Origin: Lentisphaerota bacterium
GTDB lineage: Bacteria; Verrucomicrobiota; Kiritimatiellia; UBA8416; JAFGIZ01
DNA: 8,217 bases
Direction: 5' to 3'
Assembly: GCA_016929365.1 (NCBI GenBank)
Contig: JAFGIZ010000036.1
Span: 1 to 8,217 of the forward strand
The notes under the pieces were generated by a model. That model had not been told where the DNA came from. It saw nothing but the letters and a program-made list of their open reading frames with translations, and searched no databases. Numbering within the stretch: the stretch's first letter is position 1; each line of letters begins with the position of its first letter. Of the stretch, positions 1 through 5,295 are shown piece after piece. Made by a program: the position numbers and the translations under genes.

Positions 1-393
1 CTGCTGGCCGCCGTGGGCGTAACCTGCGGCACCCTGTTTTCGTTTCCCGTCGCGGCGTTCGTCGCGGCGTCGCTGCTGGTGATGGCCGTCACGGCGCGGT
101 ACGTCTCGTTTGCCCCGGCGCCCGGCCGCGGGGGGGAGCCGGCCGCGGAAGCGCCGGCCGGGGCGGAAGGGGGGGCGGCCTGGATCGATCGCGCCGGCGA
201 GTCCCTTCTGCGCGGCGCGCGCGGGCTGGCGGGTCCGGCCCTGAGTTTTCATCCGCTTGCCCGGCTGGCGGAGGGGCTGCTGGTTTCGTGGCGGGAGGGC
301 GGCCGCGCGGCGTTCTGGCTGCTCCTGGTGTATCCCGCGGGATGTGCCGCGCTCGGAAGCGCGGTCTTGAGCCGGAGGGAACTGGCGGGGTAA
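1..393 (+). CDS. C-terminal part of a polytopic membrane protein, possibly an ABC-2-type permease (5'-truncated by window)
   Basis: The frame is open from the first base and ends at TAA 391-393, giving the last 130 residues. Two hydrophobic regions are visible: about residues 1-37 (rich in A, V, L and F, with the string GTLFSFPVAAFVAA), and about 98-121, which ends in a short basic and acidic tail (SRREL). Between them lies a G/A/E-rich linker and an amphipathic stretch. A last helix closing on a short RREL-like tail is common in ABC-2-type permeases. In related bacteria such a permease often precedes a TPR-like protein like the next gene. I infer the permease role from that and not from a diagnostic motif, since the rest of the gene lies outside the window. 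Any other multi-span inner-membrane protein remains possible. The gap to the next gene is 13 nt, which suggests co-transcription. The linker is encoded by DNA with two G7 runs (130-136 and 169-175). Confidence 0.7.
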   Translation: MLAAVGVTCGTLFSFPVAAFVAASLLVMAVTARYVSFAPAPGRGGEPAAEAPAGAEGGAAWIDRAGESLLRGARGLAGPALSFHPLARLAEGLLVSWREGGRAAFWLLLVYPAGCAALGSAVLSRRELAG

Positions 394-406
394 GGGGGAC
401 GGGACC

Positions 407-1327
407 ATGAAGAAGCTAACGGGCCTTTTGCTGATCCTGGGGGCGCTGGGTGCGCTGCGGCTGGCCGGCGGTCTGCAGGACGGCCTCCTGGAGCGCCAGG
501 CGGCCATGGGCCCGCGGACCGTCGAGCCGTTGCGGGACGCGCCGCCGCTGCTGGCATTCAACACGATTGTGCTGGGCGGTTTCCGCGGGTTGATCGCCGA
601 CATGCTCTGGCTGCGCGCATCCTACCTCCAGGACGAAGGCCGCACCCTGGAGCTGGTGCAGCTCGCGGAGTGGATTACGAAGCTCGAGCCGCACGCGACG
701 GAAGTCTGGGCGTTTCATGCCTGGAACCTTGCGTACAACGTCAGCATCATGATGGCGGCGCCGCAGGACCGCTGGCGCTGGGTGCTCCAGGGTGTCGCCC
801 TGCTGCGCGACGACGGGCTGCGGTACAATCCGGGCGACCCGCGTTTGTACGCGGAACTCGCGTGGCTGTTCTATCATAAGATCGGCGGGAAGACGGACCG
901 CGCCCATCCCTATTACCAGGCGCAGTGGCGGCGCGAGATGACGGCCGTGCTGGGCGAGGGGCGTCCGGACTATGCCGTGCTAGAGGCGGATCCCGGGCGC
1001 CTGCGCCGTCTGCGGGAGGACTACCGGCTCGACCCGGACCGCATGCGCGCGATCGAAGCCCGGTACGGGCCGCTCGACTGGACGCGGGCGGATGCCCAGG
1101 CCGTGTACTGGGCGGAGGCCGGGCGCCGCCGGGCCGGGGGGGCCGCGGCCGTGCCCTGCGAGCGCATGATCGTGCGGGCTCTCGCCCGGCAGGTCTACGA
1201 TCTGTACGAGAGCGGGCGGATCGAACAGGCGCGGGCTGTCTTCGAGCGCATGGCGGCCCGTTTCGGATTGCCCGAGGGCATCGCATCGTGCGAAGCGTTC
1301 GTCGAGGCATACGGGGCGCGCCGATGA
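407..1327 (+). CDS. Membrane-anchored TPR-like hypothetical protein
   Basis: This is a 306-residue protein whose biochemical role I do not recognise. Residues 1-22 are MKK followed by a hydrophobic segment, consistent with an N-terminal membrane anchor or uncleaved signal. The rest is predicted periplasmic or extracytoplasmic and helical. Residues 52-115 are rich in Trp, Leu and Ala (LIADMLWLRASYLQ, LAEWITKLEP, VWAFHAWNLAYNV), a spacing typical of degenerate TPR-type helix pairs. Residues 128-178 continue this (LRYNPGDPRLYAELAWLFYHKIG, then AHPYYQAQW). A last helix pair at about 257-286 (YDLYESGRIEQARAVFERM) is the most TPR-like unit. The start has a good ribosome binding site (GGGGGA at 394-399, 7 nt upstream). 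The stop overlaps apbE as ATGA. Placement after a probable permease suggests a partner of that transporter, but this is inference. Confidence 0.75.
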   Translation: MKKLTGLLLILGALGALRLAGGLQDGLLERQAAMGPRTVEPLRDAPPLLAFNTIVLGGFRGLIADMLWLRASYLQDEGRTLELVQLAEWITKLEPHATEVWAFHAWNLAYNVSIMMAAPQDRWRWVLQGVALLRDDGLRYNPGDPRLYAELAWLFYHKIGGKTDRAHPYYQAQWRREMTAVLGEGRPDYAVLEADPGRLRRLREDYRLDPDRMRAIEARYGPLDWTRADAQAVYWAEAGRRRAGGAAAVPCERMIVRALARQVYDLYESGRIEQARAVFERMAARFGLPEGIASCEAFVEAYGARR

Positions 1328-2373
1328 AGCACACGATCGCCTTCCTGGTCCTGTTCCCGGTCGCGCTTTGCGGGTGTGCGCCGCGCGGCGAGATCGCGCG
1401 CCGCGAAGGGCTGGCGATGGGGACGTTTTTCAGCGTGGCCGTGCCCGGGGCCGGCCGCCGCGCCCTGGCGCGGCATATGGAGACGGTTTCGCGGCGGCTG
1501 GGCGCGCTGGAGGCCGAGCTGAGCGTGTATGACGAAAACAGCGCTATCGCGCGCTTGAACCGGGCCGCGCCCGGCTGTCCGGTACCCGTTTCGCCGGCGG
1601 CCGCCGACGTACTGGCGTTGGCCCGGCGTTACGCGGTGTATTCCGGCGGCGCGTTCGATCCGACGGTGGCGCCGCTGCTGCGCGTCTGGGGGTTTCGCGG
1701 CGGCCCGGCGCCGACGGCGGCGCCCCCGGCCGAAGCGCTGGCCGAAGCGCGCGCGGCAGTCGGCTACCGCGGGCTGGTAGTGACTAACGGCATGGCCATG
1801 CTCACCGCGCGCGGCGCGGGTGTGGACCTGGGAGGCATTGCCAAGGGGTACGCCGTGGATCGCGCGTATGACGCGCTGCGCGGCGAGGGCGCCGCGGCGT
1901 TCCTGGTCGACCTCGGCGGGAACATCCGCTGCGCGGGCCGGCCCGCGCCCGGCCGGCCCTGGCGGATCGGCGTGCGCGATCCGTTCCGCACCGAGCGCCT
2001 GCTGGGCACGCTGACCCTGCCCGACGGCATGGCGGTGGCGACGTCCGGCCATTATGAGCGGTTCGTGACGCTTGACGGCGAGCGGTACGCGCATATCCTC
2101 GATCCCCGCACCGGCCGGCCCGTGCGCGGCATGGCGTCCGTTACCGTGCTGGCCCCGACAGCGGCGGAAGCCGATGCCCTGTCCACCGCGCTGTTTGTCA
2201 TGGGCCCCCGCGGCGGACGCGCGCTCATGCGCAGCCGGCCGGACGCGCACGTCCTGTTCGTCCCCGATGCGCGGCCGCTGCGCCTGCTGGCCGACCCGGG
2301 CTTTCTCCAATATTTCGCTTGCGATGCCGGTGTGACTGTCCTATCGTTGCCCCATGGCCCCGATAACGGTTAA
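1324..2373 (+). CDS. apbE: FAD:protein FMN transferase, lipoprotein (ApbE family)
   Basis: ApbE covalently attaches FMN from FAD to a Ser/Thr of target flavoproteins, classically Rnf and Nqr subunits, outside the cytoplasmic membrane, and needs Mg2+. The protein has 349 residues, normal for the family. Residues 1-17 are a lipoprotein signal with lipobox LCG-C, so Cys18 should be lipidated. Family motifs occur in order: MGT (32-34), GGAFDPTVAPL (108-118), VDLGGIAKGYAVDR (167-180), DLGGN (196-200), SGHYERF (241-247), HILDPRTG (257-264) and ADALSTALFVMG (283-294). D284 and T288 of the last motif are the expected metal ligands. I chose ATG 1324, which overlaps the previous stop (ATGA). It has GGGG at 1313-1316 as ribosome binding site and immediately gives the lipoprotein signal. 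The frame is open further upstream but only out of phase with the preceding gene. No Rnf/Nqr target is visible in the window. Confidence 0.97.
   Translation: MKHTIAFLVLFPVALCGCAPRGEIARREGLAMGTFFSVAVPGAGRRALARHMETVSRRLGALEAELSVYDENSAIARLNRAAPGCPVPVSPAAADVLALARRYAVYSGGAFDPTVAPLLRVWGFRGGPAPTAAPPAEALAEARAAVGYRGLVVTNGMAMLTARGAGVDLGGIAKGYAVDRAYDALRGEGAAAFLVDLGGNIRCAGRPAPGRPWRIGVRDPFRTERLLGTLTLPDGMAVATSGHYERFVTLDGERYAHILDPRTGRPVRGMASVTVLAPTAAEADALSTALFVMGPRGGRALMRSRPDAHVLFVPDARPLRLLADPGFLQYFACDAGVTVLSLPHGPDNG
1931..1948. repeat. 18-bp perfect palindrome inside apbE
   Basis: The sequence GCGCGGGCCGGCCCGCGC is a perfect 18-bp palindrome, centred between 1939 and 1940. It is followed after two bases by another GGCCGGCC (1951-1958). 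It encodes the loop CAGRPAP between the DLGGN motif and the GRPWRIGV strand of ApbE. In DNA of this composition GC-only palindromes arise more readily, so chance plus codon bias for Gly, Arg and Pro is a sufficient explanation. Confidence 0.6.
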
Positions 2374-2725
2374 GAAAAAAATGCTGACCGTGAAGGCCCC
2401 GAAACCCGGGGACGGCGAAGCGCAGCCGGAGTCCGGCGGTTCGGAAGCGGAATCGGCCACGGCGCCGACCGTCTTGAAGCAGGCGGCGGAAGCGCCGCCG
2501 CCGGGTCAGGCAGCGCCGCTGACCCTGGGTCCGGGTGCCGCCGCGCCGCGCGGCGGCGGCGTGTCCGGGGCCGTGTTCGCCGCCGTGGCCGTTGTGGCCG
2601 CGCTGATTTTCGGGGTCGTGCTTTTCATGCAGTGGGCCGAGCTGCAGTTTTACCGGGGCGCTTTCCTGGACGATCCGCGGGCGGCGGTCCTGTCCGGCGG
2701 CGCCCTGCCGGACGCCGCGGAATAG
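2354..2725 (+). CDS. Small single-span membrane protein of unknown function
   Basis: This is 123 residues if started at ATG 2354, or 114 if started at the in-frame ATG 2381; I do not recognise the family. Residues 1-18 are basic (three consecutive Lys at 7-9). Residues 19-69 are a low-complexity linker rich in Pro, Ala, Gly and Glu. Residues 70-93 form one clear transmembrane helix (VFAAVAVVAALIFGVVLFM). A short acidic tail of about 30 residues follows. A cytoplasmic N-terminus and an outside C-terminus fit the positive-inside rule. The gene sits between apbE and rlmN: the 2354 start overlaps apbE by 20 nt, while 2381 lies 7 nt after its stop. Neither start has a convincing Shine-Dalgarno, so translation may be coupled to apbE. 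The base composition and close packing support a real gene. Its function cannot be read from the sequence. Confidence 0.7.
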   Translation: MAPITVKKKMLTVKAPKPGDGEAQPESGGSEAESATAPTVLKQAAEAPPPGQAAPLTLGPGAAAPRGGGVSGAVFAAVAVVAALIFGVVLFMQWAELQFYRGAFLDDPRAAVLSGGALPDAAE

Positions 2726-2733
2726 CACGCCGC

Positions 2734-3801
2734 ATGCAGGCGTCCGCCTCTTCCCCGATCCCGGCCTATGACCTTGCCCCGGCCGAGTGGCGGGCGGTGT
2801 GCACCGCCGCCGGGCAGCCGGCTTACCGTGCCGGCCAGATCTGCCGCTGGCTCTACCGGGAAGGCGTTGCGCGGTGGGACGCCATGACCGATCTTCCGGC
2901 GGCGTTCCGCGCGGACCTGGCGGCGCGGTTTACGCTGGACGTCGCCGTCGCCGAACGCGTCGAGGCGGCGCGGGACGCACAGGGCACAACCCGCAAATTG
3001 CTGATCGGGCTGCGGGACGGCGAGCGGGTCGAAGCAGTCTGGATTCCGGCTGGCCGGCGGCGAACGGTCTGCGTGTCTTCGCAGGCCGGCTGCGCGTTTC
3101 GCTGCGCCTTCTGCGCCAGCGGACAGGCCGGATTCCGGCGGAACCTGGAGGCCGGCGAGATGACGGCCCAGGTGCTCGCCGCCCGGCGGGCGGGCGGGGA
3201 ACGCGTCACGCACGTGGTGTTCATGGGCGTCGGCGAGCCGTTGGACAATTATGACGCGGTGCTCAAGGCCGTGCGGATCATGAACGCCCGGGACGGCCTG
3301 GGGATCGGGGCGCGGCACATTACGCTGAGTACGTGCGGCGTCGTACCGGGCATCGCGCGCCTGGCGGAGGAGGGGCTGCAGGTGGAATTGTCGGTTTCGC
3401 TGCATGCGCCGGACGACGCCCTGCGCTCGCGGCTGATGCCGGTCAACCGGCGTTATCCGCTGGACGCGTTGATCCCGGCGTGCGAGGCGTACGCGCGCCG
3501 CACGGGCCGCATCGTGACGTTCGAGTACACGCTGATTCGCGATCTGAACGACACCCCGGCGCATGCGTCGCAACTGGCGTTGCGGCTGCGGCCGCTGCCG
3601 TGCCGGGTCAACCTGATCCCGCTCAGCCCGGTGGCGGAATTCGACGGGCGCCCCCCCGCGCGGGGCACGCCCGGACGGTTTGCGGCCGCGCTCAAGGCGG
3701 GAGGCGTCCACGCGACGGTGCGGCGTTCGCGCGGTTGCGCCCGCCATGCGGCGTGCGGCCAGTTGCGCTGGCGGCCGCGCGGCGGCGCGGAGGCGGCATG
3801 A
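2734..3801 (+). CDS. rlmN: Dual-specificity RNA methyltransferase RlmN (23S rRNA A2503 C2-methyltransferase, radical SAM)
   Basis: RlmN methylates C2 of A2503 in 23S rRNA and, in some bacteria, A37 of certain tRNAs, using a 4Fe-4S cluster and SAM. The 355-residue protein shows an N-terminal accessory domain (YRAGQICRWLY about 31-41, MTDLPAAFRADL about 51-62). The radical SAM motif is C120-AFR-C124-AF-C127, with MGVGEPLDNY (164-173), LSTCGVVPGI (198-207), VSLHAPDD (221-228) and FEYTLIRDLNDT (263-274). The two catalytic cysteines expected of RlmN/Cfr are present: C113 (TVCVSSQ) and the methyl carrier C341 (AACGQL). The residues just before C341 read RGCARHAACGQL, not the usual RG-x-D-I-x-AACGQL, and the tail after it is short (14 residues). 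The ATG at 2734 is the best fit to the family N-terminus but has only a weak ribosome binding site. The stop overlaps rsmB as ATGA. Confidence 0.95.
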   Translation: MQASASSPIPAYDLAPAEWRAVCTAAGQPAYRAGQICRWLYREGVARWDAMTDLPAAFRADLAARFTLDVAVAERVEAARDAQGTTRKLLIGLRDGERVEAVWIPAGRRRTVCVSSQAGCAFRCAFCASGQAGFRRNLEAGEMTAQVLAARRAGGERVTHVVFMGVGEPLDNYDAVLKAVRIMNARDGLGIGARHITLSTCGVVPGIARLAEEGLQVELSVSLHAPDDALRSRLMPVNRRYPLDALIPACEAYARRTGRIVTFEYTLIRDLNDTPAHASQLALRLRPLPCRVNLIPLSPVAEFDGRPPARGTPGRFAAALKAGGVHATVRRSRGCARHAACGQLRWRPRGGAEAA

Positions 3802-5123
3802 CGGACGGTGCCTCCAACGCGCGCGGGGTGGCCGCCGCGATCGTGGGCCGCTGGCTGGACACGGGCGATTTCCCGGACCGCCAGCTCGAGACGGTCGAGC
3901 GGGACCGCGCGTTTATCATGGAGGTCGTTTACGGGGTTGCGCGCCGGCGGCGGACCCTGGAGTGGGTGCTCGGGCGCTATGTCCGCCGGCCGCCCGGCCC
4001 GGAGGTCTTGCCGTACGTGCTGGTGGGCCTGTACCAGGTGCTGATGATGGACCGCGTGGCCGGCTATGCGGCGGTCAGCGAAACGGTCGAGGCCGTCAAG
4101 CGCATGCCGCGCCCGGCGGCCGCGCGGGGGACGGACCGGCGCGCCAAGGCCGCCGGGTTCGTGAATGCCGTCCTGCGGCGCGCGTTGCGGGAAGCGGACG
4201 ATATCGAGGCCGGGCTGGCGCGCCAGCCCGCGGGCATCCGCCTGTCGCACCCCGATTGGCTCGTCCAGCGCTGGACGCGGCGTTACGGGGAAAGCGGGAT
4301 GCTGCGCCTGTGCGAGTGGAACAACACCCGGCCGGACGTCGCGCTGCGGGTCAACAGCCTGCAGACCGACGCGGACGCGTTCCGGGCCGCGCTGGCGGCG
4401 GAGGGCGTCGCGGCGGCGCCGCACCCGGTAGGCGGCGGCGCCTGGCTCACGGTGAAACCGTCGCTATCCGCCCGCGGGCTTGCGCCGGCCGGCCTGCCGG
4501 GCTACCTGGACGGATGGTTTACCGTGCAGGATCCGTCGACGGGCGTCGCCGTGGAGCTGCTCGATCCCCGCCCCGGCGAGCGCGTGCTCGACGCCTGTGC
4601 CGCGCCGGGCGGCAAAACGGTCCTGATCGCCGAACGCCTGCGGGGCCGGGGGCGCGTCGTCGCCCTGGACCGGCACGCAGACCGGCTGGAGCGGCTGATC
4701 GAGAATCTCGAGCGCCTGCGGCTGGCGGGATTCGTGGAGCCGGTGCAGGGCGATGCCACGCGGGGCGCGGACCTGTCGGCCGCGTGCGGGGACACGCCGT
4801 TTGACCGCATTCTGCTCGATGTGCCCTGCACCAACACGGGGGTCCTGCGGCGGCGGCCGGATGCGCGCTGGCGGGTGTCGCGCGGACGGATTGGGCGCCT
4901 GGCGGCGCTGCAGCGCGCCATGCTGGACAACGCCGTACCGTTTCTCAAGCCGGGCGGCATCCTGGTTTACAGCACGTGCAGCCTGGAGCCGGAGGAAGGC
5001 GAAGCGCAGATTGCAGGCTGGCTGCGGGAGCGGAGAGATTTCCGCCTTGTCAATTCGAAGGCGCTGTTCCCGCCCGAATCGCGCTGCGACGGGGTGTACG
5101 CCGCGGCGCTGCGGCGGGGGTAG
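3798..5123 (+). CDS. rsmB: 16S rRNA (cytosine-967 C5)-methyltransferase RsmB
   Basis: The enzyme makes m5C967 in 16S rRNA with SAM as donor. The protein has 441 residues, close to the usual 430-450. Residues 8 to about 130 form the NusB-like RNA-binding domain (RDRAFIMEVVYGVARRRRTL, then FVNAVLRRAL at 121-130). The Rossmann methyltransferase domain has the SAM motif DACAAPGGKT (265-274), an acidic ribose-binding residue in VVALDRH (287-293), and QGDAT (317-321). Motif IV is DVPCTNTGVLRRRPD (341-355), with C344, and motif VI is YSTCSLEPEEGE (391-402), with C394. This is the two-cysteine arrangement of RNA m5C enzymes. The C-terminus CDGVYAAALRR matches the family end. The start is ATG 3798, overlapping the rlmN stop, with GGAGG at 3789-3793. 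Pairing with rlmN makes an rRNA-modification couple. Other m5C methyltransferases of the NOL1/NOP2 family lack the NusB-like domain. Confidence 0.96.
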   Translation: MTDGASNARGVAAAIVGRWLDTGDFPDRQLETVERDRAFIMEVVYGVARRRRTLEWVLGRYVRRPPGPEVLPYVLVGLYQVLMMDRVAGYAAVSETVEAVKRMPRPAAARGTDRRAKAAGFVNAVLRRALREADDIEAGLARQPAGIRLSHPDWLVQRWTRRYGESGMLRLCEWNNTRPDVALRVNSLQTDADAFRAALAAEGVAAAPHPVGGGAWLTVKPSLSARGLAPAGLPGYLDGWFTVQDPSTGVAVELLDPRPGERVLDACAAPGGKTVLIAERLRGRGRVVALDRHADRLERLIENLERLRLAGFVEPVQGDATRGADLSAACGDTPFDRILLDVPCTNTGVLRRRPDARWRVSRGRIGRLAALQRAMLDNAVPFLKPGGILVYSTCSLEPEEGEAQIAGWLRERRDFRLVNSKALFPPESRCDGVYAAALRRG

Positions 5124-5137
5124 ACAGAGGGGCGGTC

Positions 5138-5188
5138 ATGGCACGGGTGCAACGGCGGCCGGGACGGAGCCCGGCCCTCCGGGCGTGA
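5138..5188 (+). other. Short open frame (16 codons) with a good ribosome binding site in the rsmB-pdxB gap
   Basis: The ATG at 5138 is preceded by AGAGGGG (5126-5132) with 5 nt spacing. The frame gives MARVQRRPGRSPALRA and stops at 5186-5188, inside the left half of the inverted repeat described separately. About two thirds of its codons come from repeat sequence. It could be a leader peptide, the remaining start of a gene disrupted by the repeat, or an accident of G-rich DNA. No homology can be claimed at this length, and I do not call it a gene. Confidence 0.25.
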
Positions 5189-5239
5189 CGCGGAAGGGCT
5201 TGCAGGCGGACGCGGAGGGCCGGCCGCCGTGTCGGCCGC
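5155..5239. repeat. Long imperfect inverted repeat (27-nt arms, 31-nt spacer), REP/BIME-like
   Basis: The left arm 5155-5181 and the right arm 5213-5239 are inverted copies. Comparing the left arm with the reverse complement of the right gives 23 matches of 27, with mismatches at arm positions 8, 9, 14 and 16. The inner 11 bp (5171-5181 with 5213-5223, CCGGCCCTCCG) pair perfectly. The left arm alone can also fold in two exclusive ways: GGCCGGG/CCCGGCC (5157-5163 with 5170-5176) or CGGAG/CTCCG (5165-5169 with 5177-5181). The right arm has CGGCCG twice (5221-5226 and 5233-5238). There is no T-run after it, so a classical intrinsic terminator is unlikely. It fills the only sizeable gap in the window. 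A pair of oppositely oriented REP-like units is the best fit; a folded pdxB leader RNA is the alternative. Confidence 0.75.
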
Positions 5240-5254
5240 ATCCGAAAAGGGGGC

Positions 5255-5280
5255 GGCTCGACATGGCGGGGTCGAGAGCC
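5255..5280 (+). promoter_or_regulatory. Small hairpin immediately upstream of the pdxB ribosome binding site
   Basis: CTCGAC (5257-5262) pairs with GTCGAG (5271-5276) across an 8-nt loop. After a two-base bulge (5277-5278), GG (5255-5256) can pair with CC (5279-5280). The stem ends about 6 nt before the GGGG (5287-5290) that serves pdxB. It could influence pdxB translation or mRNA stability if transcribed. No known riboswitch class is recognisable, so a regulatory role is inference from position alone. Confidence 0.35.
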
Positions 5281-5295
5281 CATACTGGGGACCGT

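Noticed and set aside
130..175. Two G7 runs as phase-variation tracts in the first gene
   Set aside because: Runs of this length occur by chance in such GC-rich linker DNA, the frame is intact through both, and seven bases is short for a contingency locus.
925..1323. N-terminal extension of ApbE or separate gene upstream of 1324 in the same frame
   Set aside because: The segment overlaps the preceding gene out of frame, is Arg/Gly/Ala-rich without motifs, and would bury the lipoprotein signal of ApbE in the middle of the protein.
1195..2310. 371-codon minus-strand frame opposite apbE
   Set aside because: The + strand reading carries the complete ApbE motif set; the antisense product is compositionally odd and has no recognisable domain.
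2650..3747. 365-codon minus-strand frame opposite rlmN
   Set aside because: Same reason: rlmN on the + strand is intact and motif-complete, and the antisense reading is a composition artefact.
5155..5239. Intrinsic terminator of the rsmB operon
   Set aside because: The stems are GC-rich and long enough, but no T-run follows either arm (the sequence continues CATCCGAAAAGGGGG), so a classical Rho-independent terminator is not supported.
5281..5286. CATACT as a -10 promoter box for pdxB
   Set aside because: It matches the consensus at only four of six positions, has no -35 partner at proper spacing, and would put the transcript start within the ribosome binding site or start codon.
5263..5295. 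Earlier in-frame pdxB start at ATG 5263
   Set aside because: It would add MAGSRAHTGDR, unlike PdxB family N-termini, and it lies in a hairpin loop without a good ribosome binding site. MKIV at 5296 matches the family and has GGGG upstream.
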